A stretch of 64,000 nucleotides of DNA from JAMZMI01 sp963848175 (lineage in GTDB: Bacteria > Bacteroidota > Bacteroidia > Cytophagales > Cyclobacteriaceae). Positions within the stretch are counted from its first letter, which is position 1. Every line of letters starts with the position of its first letter. Where the stretch lies: positions 620,001 through 684,000 of the forward strand of contig CAWKCO010000012.1 in NCBI GenBank assembly GCA_963848175.1. The letters are read 5' to 3'. The notes under the pieces are model-generated. The model was given only the letters and a program-made list of their open reading frames with translations. It did not search any database and was not told the origin of the DNA. Shown piece after piece: positions 9,267 to 16,989 of the stretch. Both the position numbers and the translations under genes were made by a program.

Positions 9267-11513
9267 TTATTCACTTTCGATGATCACGTCCACTTCGTCC
9301 GTAGTTTCATCAATCACGATTTCAACCTTGTCTTCCACTACAGTCACATGAGATGTTAAACCATAGATTTCACCCAAGATAGGCGCGATCACAAGTCCAA
9401 CAAGGCATGTCAACTTAATTAATATGTTCATAGATGGCCCTGATGTGTCTTTGAATGGATCTCCTACTGTATCACCTGTTACCGCCGCTTTGTGCGCCTC
9501 AGAGCCTTTGTAAGTCATCTCTCCGTTGATCATTACACCTGCCTCAAACGACTTTTTAGCATTGTCCCATGCTCCACCAGCATTGTTTTGGAAAATCGCC
9601 CACATTACACCAGATACTGCAACACCTGCCATATAAGCACCTAAAGCCTCTGGCCCCATTACAAATCCAATGATGATTGGAGTGATAATAGTCAATGCTC
9701 CTGGAAGCATCATTTCTTTGAGAGCAGCTTTTGTTGAGATTTCTACACAGCGTGCATGATCAGGTTTACCTGTTCCATCAAGGATACCAGGAATCTCTCT
9801 GAACTGACGTCTTACTTCCATTACCATTTCCATGGCAGCTTTACCTACAGATTTCATTGCTAAAGCAGAGAAAACAACAGGAATCATACCTCCAATAAAC
9901 AAGGCTGCTAAAACATCCGCCTTGAAAATATTGATACCATCAATACCCGTAAAAGTCACATAGGCTGCAAACAAAGCCAAAGCTGTCAATGCAGCAGAAG
10001 CGATTGCAAAGCCTTTACCAACAGCTGCAGTTGTATTTCCTACAGAATCCAAGATGTCTGTTCTCTCTCGCACTTCTTTTGGTAGCTCACTCATTTCAGC
10101 AATACCTCCTGCATTGTCGGCTATTGGGCCAAAAGCATCGATTGCTAATTGCATGGCAGTAGTTGCCATCATTGCAGAAGCCGCTAACGCCACACCGTAA
10201 AAACCAGCCAATTCATAAGATCCCCATATTGCTACTGCAAAGAGGATCACAGAAGAAAACGTAGAAATCATTCCAGTTGCTAATCCAGCAATAATGTTGG
10301 TAGCTGCGCCAGTAGATGAATTTTGTACAATATCCAGAACAGGCTTCTTGCCTAGTGCCGTGTAGTACTCTGTAAATAGAGAGATCAAATAACCAACACT
10401 CAATCCAACGAGCGTAGCATAGAACACGTGACGACTTGGAATGTCTTTTACGCCTTCACCGAAGAATTTCATTCCTACAATAGTTTCAGGAAGTAGCCAG
10501 TCGATCAAAAACCATCCTGCAACAGCAGTAAGGATGATAGAAAGAATATTACCTGTATTTAGCGCCTTTTGAACTTGTCCTTCCTTTGCATCATTGTTAT
10601 TGATTTTGATAAAGAAAGTACCGATAATCGAAGAAACAATACCTACACCTGCGATCATGATTGGCAAAAGAATGGCTCCCATACCATTAAATTCTTCTAA
10701 AACCACACCTGCATCGGCCATATCTTTGATGATATAGTTACCCAAAACCATAGATGCCAACACAGTGGCTACATACGAACCAAAAAGATCGGCTCCCATA
10801 CCAGCAACATCACCAACATTATCACCAACGTTATCGGCAATAGTCGCAGGGTTTCTTGGATCATCCTCAGGGATGCCCGCCTCAACTTTTCCGACCAAAT
10901 CAGCCCCTACATCTGCCGCTTTAGTATATATACCTCCACCTACTCTAGCGAAAAGTGCAATAGACTCTGCTCCAAGAGAGAAACCAGCCAAAGCTTCTAA
11001 TATGATGGTCATATCCATGTAGAAGGAAGAAGAACTTCCTAAGAACATATTCATGAAAAGCAAAAAGAATAAACTTAGACCAAGTACTGCTAAACCAGCA
11101 ACACCCAATCCCATAACAGTACCTCCGCCGAAAGAAACCTTCAATGCGTTTGGTAGACTTGTACGAGCAGCTTCCGTTGTTCTAACGTTAGCTTCCGTCG
11201 CGATTCTCATCCCGATGTTACCAGCCACTGCTGAGAAAATGGCTCCTACTACAAAAGCAGGTACAATCATCCAACTAGTCGTAGCGACTACAGAAGAAAT
11301 TCCAAACAGTGCTATAGCCGCAACCACCACGAAAATGGCTAATAGCCTATATTCTGCACTTAAGAAGGCAAGGGCACCCTCTTTGATATTTTTTGCTATC
11401 TCCTGCATTTTGTCATTGCCAGGATTTTGCTTCTTTACCCATGCCATTTTTACTAGCATGAATATCAGCCCAAGGCAAGCCAAGGCAATTGGGGCATAAA
11501 TCAAATTACTCAT
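9267..11513 (-). CDS. hppA: Membrane-bound ion-translocating pyrophosphatase, K+-dependent type
   Basis: A 748-residue integral membrane pump that hydrolyses pyrophosphate and moves H+ and/or Na+ out of the cytoplasm. About 16 helices are visible. The pyrophosphate site is clear: DVGADLVGK near residue 203, then DDPRNPATIADNVGDNVGD. Near residue 490 the motif GNTTAAVGKGF has Ala and Gly at the two places where K+-independent enzymes have Lys and Thr. This places it in the K+-dependent group, many of which pump Na+. The last 25 residues form an unusually acidic tail (EDKVEIVIDETTDEVDV). A 5' leader of about 70 bases contains a stable hairpin. Ion specificity is not decided by what I can see. 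Confidence 0.96.
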   Translation of the reverse strand: MSNLIYAPIALACLGLIFMLVKMAWVKKQNPGNDKMQEIAKNIKEGALAFLSAEYRLLAIFVVVAAIALFGISSVVATTSWMIVPAFVVGAIFSAVAGNIGMRIATEANVRTTEAARTSLPNALKVSFGGGTVMGLGVAGLAVLGLSLFFLLFMNMFLGSSSSFYMDMTIILEALAGFSLGAESIALFARVGGGIYTKAADVGADLVGKVEAGIPEDDPRNPATIADNVGDNVGDVAGMGADLFGSYVATVLASMVLGNYIIKDMADAGVVLEEFNGMGAILLPIMIAGVGIVSSIIGTFFIKINNNDAKEGQVQKALNTGNILSIILTAVAGWFLIDWLLPETIVGMKFFGEGVKDIPSRHVFYATLVGLSVGYLISLFTEYYTALGKKPVLDIVQNSSTGAATNIIAGLATGMISTFSSVILFAVAIWGSYELAGFYGVALAASAMMATTAMQLAIDAFGPIADNAGGIAEMSELPKEVRERTDILDSVGNTTAAVGKGFAIASAALTALALFAAYVTFTGIDGINIFKADVLAALFIGGMIPVVFSALAMKSVGKAAMEMVMEVRRQFREIPGILDGTGKPDHARCVEISTKAALKEMMLPGALTIITPIIIGFVMGPEALGAYMAGVAVSGVMWAIFQNNAGGAWDNAKKSFEAGVMINGEMTYKGSEAHKAAVTGDTVGDPFKDTSGPSMNILIKLTCLVGLVIAPILGEIYGLTSHVTVVEDKVEIVIDETTDEVDVIIESE

Positions 11514-11555
11514 AGTTTTTTGCTCGAATGTTGTATGAAATCTTAATTAAAATCA

Positions 11556-11577
11556 AAGAGGGCAACAAAGCCCTCTT
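11556..11577 (-). other. Leader hairpin upstream of hppA
   Basis: AAGAGGGC and GCCCTCTT pair perfectly around a 6-base loop. In the hppA transcript the stem is followed by TTTGATTTT, so it could act as a weak attenuator or a stabilising 5' stem. It is inside the predicted leader, between the -7 element and the ATG. Confidence 0.5.
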
Positions 11578-11591
11578 CGAAAAAACTTGCG

Positions 11592-11599
11592 CAAAGATA
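11592..11599 (-). promoter_or_regulatory. -7 promoter element of hppA
   Basis: Read on the minus strand this is TATCTTTG, an exact match to TAnnTTTG. It lies 79 bases before the hppA start codon. No good -33 TTG was found at the usual distance. Confidence 0.5.
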
Positions 11600-11682
11600 T
11601 ACGACTAAGTTTATTATAAAAATGATAGTTTTTCTGTGTATCCAGTACACATATTGTAAAATGATAACGTTTGCCTGATCAC

Positions 11683-12651
11683 TCAAACCCATTTTTTCAA
11701 ATCCATTGCTAGAACGCCTTGACTATTCAGCCATTTGCTATAGTGCTCCGTATAGCCATGTGTCACCAATACTCTTTCAGCGTGTGAATCTTGGATGGTT
11801 TGATTCAACCCATTCCAATCCGCATGATCCGACAAGACAAAACCTTGCGAAGGTCTATCTCTAACACTGCAACGCACCTGCGACCAACCTGACACTTCTG
11901 CAATCTCATAGGGTTCAAATCGATCAAGCCAACCTGCATGAAGCGAAGAAGTCAGTATCAGACTCCCGGCATAAGATGCTTTCGGTATTTCCCATGTAAG
12001 ACATGTTGTTACGGGTAAAACAGCTCTATCTGCCCGAAGTGCCTTATTGGTGAGGTGAATATTCGGATGCACATACACCTTCCCTATTTTATGATCTATT
12101 GAGTGAATCAACCTTTGTGCTTTACCTAAGGCATAAGCTGTGATGACACTGGTCTTGCCCTCAGAGGCATTCTTTCTCCACCACTCATTTATTTCTTTTA
12201 TAACTTCAAGTTGCGGTTTCCATTGAAATACTGGTAAACCGAAAGTGCTTTCCGTGACAAAAGTATGACATCTTACCGGCTCAAAATCACCGCTAAAACC
12301 ATCATTTTCTCTTTTATAATCACCCGAAACCACCCAAACTTCTCCCTGATATTCGAGACGCACCTGAGCCGAACCCCAAATATGAGCAGCATTGTGAAAG
12401 GAGACTTTCACACCGTTCATTACAATGGGATCGTTATAATCCTGAAGTTGCAGGTTGATTTTTTTACCCAACCTCAATTTCAAAATTTCTTTGTTTTGAG
12501 ATTGAGCCAAGTAGAATTTATGGCCTTTACGTGCGTGATCTGCATGTGCGTGGGTGATTACTGCACGATCAACTGGTTTATGAGGATCGATGAAAAAGTC
12601 TCCTTGCTCACAATAAATTCCCTTTTCTGTATAAGTACATAACCTGCTCAC
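11683..12651 (-). CDS. MBL-fold exonuclease, DNA-ligase-associated type
   Basis: A metallo-beta-lactamase/beta-CASP family nuclease of about 322 residues. The zinc motif THAHADHARKG, the HIWGSAQVRLEY segment with its metal His, and SGDYKRENDG (motif with metal Asp) are visible, and FVLSDHADWNGL and VLVTHGYTEHY close the beta-CASP part. Length and motif order fit the family annotated as putative DNA-ligase-associated exonuclease, but no ligase or helicase partner is adjacent. I choose the GTG at 12651, which gives VSRLCTYTEKGIYCEQGDF. The frame extends to 12720, but that stretch overlaps the SDR gene and lacks family similarity. The gene follows the SDR gene by 8 bases, so it is probably the last gene of that operon. 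Confidence 0.83.
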   Translation of the reverse strand: MSRLCTYTEKGIYCEQGDFFIDPHKPVDRAVITHAHADHARKGHKFYLAQSQNKEILKLRLGKKINLQLQDYNDPIVMNGVKVSFHNAAHIWGSAQVRLEYQGEVWVVSGDYKRENDGFSGDFEPVRCHTFVTESTFGLPVFQWKPQLEVIKEINEWWRKNASEGKTSVITAYALGKAQRLIHSIDHKIGKVYVHPNIHLTNKALRADRAVLPVTTCLTWEIPKASYAGSLILTSSLHAGWLDRFEPYEIAEVSGWSQVRCSVRDRPSQGFVLSDHADWNGLNQTIQDSHAERVLVTHGYTEHYSKWLNSQGVLAMDLKKWV

Positions 12652-12659
12652 TATAGAAA

Positions 12660-13364
12660 TCAAACAGGTCGTATAGATGAAAGGCCTCCGTCTATATGAA
12701 GAATTTGACCTGTCATCCATTTTGAGTGATCTGACAGGAGAAACTGAACCATACTTGCCATGTCATTTGCATCACCAACACCTTTAATAGGATGACGATC
12801 TTCAGACATTTTTCTTCTCTCTTCCGAGGAAAGCAAACTACTTGCTAGTGGTGTATTCGTGAGACTAGGCGCAATGGCATTTACTCTAATATTAACTTTT
12901 GCAAACTCAGCAGCCAGCGATCTAGTCATTCCCTCTACAGCACCCTTGGAGGCTGCAATAGATGAATGGAAATTCATTCCTTGACTCACCGCTACAGTGC
13001 TAAAGAGGATAATAGAAGCTGATGCGGATTTCTTCAATGGCTTAAGGGCAGCTTTAATCACCTTCACCGCGCCTAGCACATTTATTTCAAAATCCTTTAG
13101 ATAATCGTCTGGTTTCAAACTCTGAAACGGCTTGATATTTATAGAACCTGGGCAATAAACTAAGCCGTGGAGATCGACGGGCAAACCATCAATAACCTCA
13201 AAATCCGTGGTAACATCAAGTGAGATATCTGTAACATCAGCCATCGCGGAAGAACTTCTAGAAACATTAAACAATGAATAGTCTAGTGAACTTAAAATCT
13301 CTAAAGTGGCCTTGCCAATACCACTACTCCCACCTACCACCAATACGTTCTTCCTATCGCCCAT
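12660..13364 (-). CDS. SDR-family oxidoreductase lacking the catalytic tyrosine
   Basis: A 234-residue classical short-chain dehydrogenase/reductase fold. The cofactor loop VGGSSGIGKA is at residues 10-19, the NNAG motif is replaced by YCPGS, and the catalytic Ser is S122 (ILFSTVAV). At the YxxxK position the sequence reads HSSIAASKG: K140 is present but the Tyr is replaced by I136. The end MTGQILHIDGGLS is canonical. I recall relatives with the same His-x-Ser-Ile pattern, so this is probably a subfamily feature and not a mutation. The gene lies 2 bases after folE, downstream of ptpS, which suggests a role on a reduced or dicarbonyl pterin, for example as a sepiapterin-reductase-like step. 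That role is inference. Confidence 0.85.
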   Translation of the reverse strand: MGDRKNVLVVGGSSGIGKATLEILSSLDYSLFNVSRSSSAMADVTDISLDVTTDFEVIDGLPVDLHGLVYCPGSINIKPFQSLKPDDYLKDFEINVLGAVKVIKAALKPLKKSASASIILFSTVAVSQGMNFHSSIAASKGAVEGMTRSLAAEFAKVNIRVNAIAPSLTNTPLASSLLSSEERRKMSEDRHPIKGVGDANDMASMVQFLLSDHSKWMTGQILHIDGGLSSIRPV

Positions 13365-13366
13365 GT

Positions 13367-14020
13367 CTATCTCAAATCCGTTTTGGCATTGATGTAATTC
13401 AAAAATTCACTCTTGAAATTCTGGTCTTTAAACTTCCCGTCAAAGAAAGCTGTACCGGTCATGCTATTGGTATCGCTCACTCCCCGAGAAGACACACACA
13501 TGTGCGTAGCATCAAGTACTACCGCTATATCATCTGTTTGTAAAACCTCCTTGAGCTCGTTAGCTATCTGCACCGTCAGACGCTCCTGCACCTGTGGTCT
13601 TTTTGCATAGTACTGCACGATGCGATTGATTTTAGAAAGACCCACTACTTTACCGCTAGAAAAATACGCCACATGTGCTTTTCCGTAAATAGGCACAAAA
13701 TGATGTTCGCAATGAGAAAAGAAGGTAATGTCCTTTTCGACCAACATCTGGTCATATTTGTACTTATTCTCAAAAAGCTTTGCCTTGGGTTTGTTCTTTG
13801 GGTTCAACCCACTAAACACTTCTTCGACATACATTTTAGCCACACGCATGGGTGTACCTTTCAGACTGTCATCCGCCAGATCCAATCCCAACACCTTCAT
13901 AATTTCGGTGAAATGCCCAGCTATTTTCTCTTTCTTTTCTTCGTCACTCATGTGAAAGGCATCAGCTCTCAACGGTGTTTCATCTGACGACCCTACGTGA
14001 TCTTGCTCTAAATCTTCCAT
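13367..14020 (-). CDS. folE: GTP cyclohydrolase I
   Basis: Type I GTP cyclohydrolase (217 residues), converting GTP to 7,8-dihydroneopterin triphosphate, the entry to folate and biopterin synthesis. Zinc and active-site motifs are clear: FFSHCEHHFVPIYGKAHVAY with its Cys and His residues, and ATHMCVSSRGV with the second zinc Cys. The segment GLSKINRIVQYYAKRPQVQE is typical. An acidic N-terminal extension of about 30 residues precedes the usual start; an internal Met (MSDEEKK) is a possible alternative. It sits between ptpS (8 bases upstream) and the SDR gene (2 bases downstream) in one operon. Confidence 0.96.
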   Translation of the reverse strand: MEDLEQDHVGSSDETPLRADAFHMSDEEKKEKIAGHFTEIMKVLGLDLADDSLKGTPMRVAKMYVEEVFSGLNPKNKPKAKLFENKYKYDQMLVEKDITFFSHCEHHFVPIYGKAHVAYFSSGKVVGLSKINRIVQYYAKRPQVQERLTVQIANELKEVLQTDDIAVVLDATHMCVSSRGVSDTNSMTGTAFFDGKFKDQNFKSEFLNYINAKTDLR

Positions 14021-14028
14021 ATTTATAA

Positions 14029-14436
14029 TTATGCCGGGAATTCGACAAAGTTTCTATCCGTTTCGTAAACCGTAATTTTTAAATCTAACCTGTCATCAAC
14101 TTTTGAACGCAGTTTGTTGTAAATCACAATGGCAATATTCTCAGCCGTAGGATTCAGGTTTTTAAATTCTACAGTATCAAGATTCAAGTTTTTGTGGTCA
14201 AATTTATCCAACACCTCTGTTTTGATCAGCTTACTGAGTACTTTCATATCAAACACATAACCTGTGGCTGGATTCACTTCACCAATGAGTTTTACCACTA
14301 CTTCATAGTTATGACCATGCCAGTTGTCATTATTGCATTTTCCAAAAACCTCCTTGTTTTTCTCCGAATCCCAATCAGGATTATTGAGCCGATGAGCGGC
14401 ATTGAAGTGTTCTTTTCTATATACTGCGACTTTCAT
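14029..14436 (-). CDS. 6-pyruvoyl tetrahydropterin synthase-like protein
   Basis: A 135-residue T-fold enzyme of the PTPS/QueD superfamily. Zinc ligands H15, H40 and H42 and catalytic C34 are present in FGKCNNDNWHGHNYEVVVKL. This segment, VNPATGYVFDMKVL, FDHKNLNLD and YETDRNFVEF are much closer to animal PTPS (KCNNPNGHGHNY, DHKNLD, YETDNN) than to E. coli QueD, which ends in a HETCTSGC-like motif. It therefore more likely makes 6-pyruvoyl tetrahydropterin from the FolE product than 6-carboxytetrahydropterin for queuosine. First gene of the ptpS-folE-SDR-exonuclease operon. Genome annotation pipelines would usually call it 6-carboxytetrahydropterin synthase. Confidence 0.88.
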   Translation of the reverse strand: MKVAVYRKEHFNAAHRLNNPDWDSEKNKEVFGKCNNDNWHGHNYEVVVKLIGEVNPATGYVFDMKVLSKLIKTEVLDKFDHKNLNLDTVEFKNLNPTAENIAIVIYNKLRSKVDDRLDLKITVYETDRNFVEFPA

Positions 14437-14452
14437 GTAATAATTTTAACAG

Positions 14453-14487
14453 CAAGTTTAGTTTCTTTTTCAAGCATTAATGTCAAA
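14453..14487 (-). promoter_or_regulatory. Likely promoter of the pterin operon
   Basis: On the minus strand TTTG (14487-14484) is followed after 23 bases by TAAACTTG (14460-14453), one base off TAnnTTTG. The ptpS ATG lies 16 bases downstream, so the leader would be very short. Confidence 0.45.
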
Positions 14488-14553
14488 CCTCAAGCCTTTC
14501 TCTTTTGTTCAAATTGTTGAAAAGAATTGAATTTGACTAAAAAAATCACTGAA

Positions 14554-15477
14554 TCAATACTTCCCAATCCACCCAAAATGTGTTTCCATAATATGGTCGC
14601 GCTCTTCTTTTAAATATTCGAGATAGGCTTTGGCCGCTGGGGAAAAATGTTTGCTTTTGAGCCAAATCAAATTCCAATTGGTGCTGATAGGTAACCCTTT
14701 CACCGGAATGAGTTTCAAATCTCCATCCTTTAATTCATTTTTAATGCCAATGATTGGCATAATAGACAATCCCAGGCCTGCAATGACGGCCTGCTTTACT
14801 GCCTCATTGGAAGTTAATTCGATTTTCTTCTGAACCTTCAACCCCTGTTCATTCATAAAACCTTCCATCGCTTGGCGTGTTGCCGATCCCGTTTCGCGAT
14901 AGATCATCGGGTACTGCTCCATAATTTCTGGTTTATATACCTTTTTTGATATATCAAAATCTTTCCCAGCAACTAAACAAAGCTGGTTCTCCATCAATTG
15001 AATCCTATCTATGACAAGGCTCTCTGGTAATACGGACACCAAAGCAAAGTCTACTTCATTGCGATCCATTGTCCGAATCACTTTGGCTCGGTTGGTCACA
15101 TCCATTACCAAATCTATCCCATTGTATTTTTTCAAAAACCCAGACAGGAAATAAGGCATTACATACTTAGCCGTACTCACAATACTCAATTTCAACTGCC
15201 CTACCAGATGCCCCTTATGTTCCAGTGTTTTGTATTTGATAGCTTCAGCTTCATTAAGAATCCGCTCGCACACTGTAGCTATATCTCTTCCAAAATCCGT
15301 AAGGTAAAGCTTCCTGCCCACCACCTCAGTCAATGGAATATCAAACTGATCCTGAAATTTTTTTAACTGAATAGACACTGCTGGTTGAGATAAATGCAAA
15401 GCTTCCGCGGATTTCGTAACACTCTGAATTTGAGATACTTTCAGAAAAACATGTAATTGATGTAAGGTGTAATTCAT
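14554..15477 (-). CDS. LysR-family transcriptional regulator, likely controlling sbtA
   Basis: A 307-residue LysR-type regulator. The N-terminal winged helix-turn-helix spans about residues 2-60 (FLKVSQIQSVTKSAEALHLS and QPAVSIQLKKFQ). The effector domain has the two-lobed periplasmic-binding pattern, with SNEAVKQAVIAGLGLSIMP near residue 225. It is transcribed away from the small gene and sbtA, with an 82-base gap between them. This is the usual arrangement for a LysR protein and its target, and CbbR/CmpR-like members control inorganic-carbon genes. A palindrome with T-N11-A geometry covers its own start codon, so autorepression is likely. The effector is unknown. Confidence 0.92.
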   Translation of the reverse strand: MNYTLHQLHVFLKVSQIQSVTKSAEALHLSQPAVSIQLKKFQDQFDIPLTEVVGRKLYLTDFGRDIATVCERILNEAEAIKYKTLEHKGHLVGQLKLSIVSTAKYVMPYFLSGFLKKYNGIDLVMDVTNRAKVIRTMDRNEVDFALVSVLPESLVIDRIQLMENQLCLVAGKDFDISKKVYKPEIMEQYPMIYRETGSATRQAMEGFMNEQGLKVQKKIELTSNEAVKQAVIAGLGLSIMPIIGIKNELKDGDLKLIPVKGLPISTNWNLIWLKSKHFSPAAKAYLEYLKEERDHIMETHFGWIGKY

Positions 15478-15490
15478 AAGATATACTTAT
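15476..15490. promoter_or_regulatory. Candidate LysR operator between the regulator and the sbtA operon
   Basis: ATAAG-N5-CTTAT is a perfect 5-bp dyad containing the T-N11-A signature of LysR boxes. It overlaps the LysR start codon (complement of 15477-15475) and lies 70 bases before the divergent gene. Confidence 0.5.
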
Positions 15491-15559
15491 ACATATTATC
15501 TAAAATATAAATACAAACTTATAATTATTCTTTTCAAGTTTGCAACAAAAAAAGGAAAA

Positions 15560-15841
15560 ATGAAACAAGAACAATTTCAACTTATTGACGGCACATACTC
15601 ACCTGCAGATGCACATGAGTTATTGATGACCCTTATAACGGACAAAATCAAATTCCACAATCTCCACATTCACAGTACCAAAGAAAGATTTAATAGTGAC
15701 ACCAAGCATTCCGAAGAGAGAATCAAGGCATTATCTGAAGTCAAAAGTTCTATCGCAAGTATGATGAAACTTGCTAACGAAAACAATCAAGAACTTACTA
15801 TCAGTGGTGTTGTGTCAATTGAATTCAAAAGCAAAAATTAA
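15560..15841 (+). CDS. Conserved hypothetical small protein ahead of sbtA
   Basis: A 93-residue soluble protein, first gene of the sbtA operon; its stop is 4 bases before the sbtA GTG. The pattern IDGTYSPADAHELLMTLI, then KIKFHNLHIHS, then a Glu/Arg-rich helix resembles a small family common in Bacteroidota genomes with no known function. It has no signal peptide, no membrane helix and no visible PII-type T-loop, so it is not an obvious SbtB. The position suggests a role in bicarbonate uptake or its control, but relatives I remember also occur elsewhere, so the link is weak. Confidence 0.78.
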   Translation: MKQEQFQLIDGTYSPADAHELLMTLITDKIKFHNLHIHSTKERFNSDTKHSEERIKALSEVKSSIASMMKLANENNQELTISGVVSIEFKSKN

Positions 15842-15845
15842 TTAG

Positions 15846-16814
15846 GTGAATCTAGACTTACTTTTCGACAATTTGAGCAACCCAGCACTGCTCTTCTTTT
15901 TTCTGGGAATAATAGCCGTGCAACTCAAGAGTGATCTTGAAATCCCGCAACAGTCTGCGAAGTTTATCTCTCTCTACCTCCTTTTCTCTATTGGATTCAA
16001 GGGAGGTCAAGAGCTTTCGCATAGCACTTTGGATCTGGAGATACTATGGTCTCTGCTTTTAGGTATAGCTCTTGCCTTGATTGTGCCTATTTACACCTTC
16101 TTTATACTCAAAAGAAAAATGAGTGTGGCAAATTCAGGAGCTATTGCGGCAGCATACGGCTCGGTCAGTGCCGTGACATTCGTCACGGCTGTTTCCTTTC
16201 TCGAAATCCAGAATATCCCCTTCAGTGGTCACATGGTGGCCGTGATGGCACTTATGGAAGCACCATCTATTATCATTGGGGTTTTACTAATGGCCCTTTT
16301 CAATAAGGATAAAGAAAACAAAAGTGAAACGAGTTTCGGAAGTATTGTGAAGCACTCCCTGACCAACGGTAGTGTGATGCTTATTATGGGAAGTTTGGTG
16401 ATAGGTTATCTGGCTAACGAAAAGCAGGCCGAAGGAATTTCACCTTTTACTACTGACATCTTCAAAGGATTTTTGGTCGTCTTCTTGCTCGACATGGGTA
16501 TTACCAGCGGAAAAAAGCTTTCAGCTTTCTGGAAATACGGATGGTTTCCTTTTGCTTTCTCAATAGTAATACCGCTAATTAATGGGTGCTTGGTGGCCTT
16601 ATTCAGTCAGCTTATCACAGATTCTGAAGGAAATCAGTTACTCTTTGCCATTCTTGCTGCTAGTGCGTCATACATCGCCGTGCCCGCAGCAATGAAATTG
16701 GCAGCTCCGAAAGCCAACCCAGGATTATATATCCCTATGGCACTAGCGGTCACTTTTCCATTCAATATCACTGTGGGCATGCCGCTATACTTACTGATAA
16801 TTCAAAACTGGTAG
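15846..16814 (+). CDS. sbtA: SbtA-type sodium-dependent bicarbonate transporter
   Basis: A 322-residue inner-membrane protein with about ten hydrophobic helices. The N-terminus, with LSNPALLFFFLGIIAVQLKSD then IPQQSAKFISLYLLFSIGFKGG, carries the family hallmarks of cyanobacterial SbtA: Asn-Pro in helix 1, KSDL-IP and the IGxKGG motif. The second half repeats this with GFLVVFLLDMGITSGKKL. SbtA takes up bicarbonate with Na+. In a heterotroph this would feed anaplerotic carboxylation and pH balance. The start is GTG at 15846. There is no SbtB gene next to it, whereas cyanobacterial sbtA usually has one. Regulation probably runs through the divergent LysR. Confidence 0.92.
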   Translation: MNLDLLFDNLSNPALLFFFLGIIAVQLKSDLEIPQQSAKFISLYLLFSIGFKGGQELSHSTLDLEILWSLLLGIALALIVPIYTFFILKRKMSVANSGAIAAAYGSVSAVTFVTAVSFLEIQNIPFSGHMVAVMALMEAPSIIIGVLLMALFNKDKENKSETSFGSIVKHSLTNGSVMLIMGSLVIGYLANEKQAEGISPFTTDIFKGFLVVFLLDMGITSGKKLSAFWKYGWFPFAFSIVIPLINGCLVALFSQLITDSEGNQLLFAILAASASYIAVPAAMKLAAPKANPGLYIPMALAVTFPFNITVGMPLYLLIIQNW

Positions 16815-16827
16815 AATCCTCATTGCA

Positions 16828-16872
16828 AAGCCCATCTGCTACAGGCGGTGGGTTTTGTTTTTCTTTTTTTCT
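16828..16872 (+). terminator. Rho-independent terminator after sbtA
   Basis: CCCATC and GGTGGG pair (one G-T pair) around a 10-base loop, followed by TTTTG and a long T-rich run. Confidence 0.7.
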
Positions 16873-16926
16873 CACTTCTTTTGAATTTAAACTTGAGCAA
16901 GGTTGTTTTGTAGCCTGAACTGAAAA

Positions 16927-16977
16927 ATAGCATTTGAGCATCTCCGAATAACGCATGATGACTTTAGCGAATGCTAT
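16927..16977 (+). repeat. Inverted repeat in the leader of the APS reductase gene
   Basis: ATAGCATT (16927-16934) and AATGCTAT (16970-16977) are perfect inverted repeats enclosing 35 bases, ending 12 bases before the ATG. They could form a leader hairpin that covers the translation start region. I could not match it to a known riboswitch. Confidence 0.4.
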
Positions 16978-16989
16978 ATAAAAACAGGG

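Noticed and set aside
10765..11499. Plus-strand open frames inside hppA
   Set aside because: Ala/Pro/Thr-rich antisense shadows of the membrane pump.
14029..14436. QueD (queuosine) assignment
   Set aside because: The YETDRN ending and KCNN motif fit 6-pyruvoyl tetrahydropterin synthase better, and no other queuosine gene is adjacent. It remains a possible alternative.
15560..15841. SbtB-like PII protein
   Set aside because: Size fits, but no T-loop or PII fold pattern is visible.
16927..16989. SAM-II type riboswitch before cysH
   Set aside because: The end AAAAACAGGG is reminiscent of SAM-II, but the stem-loop spacing and core do not fit.
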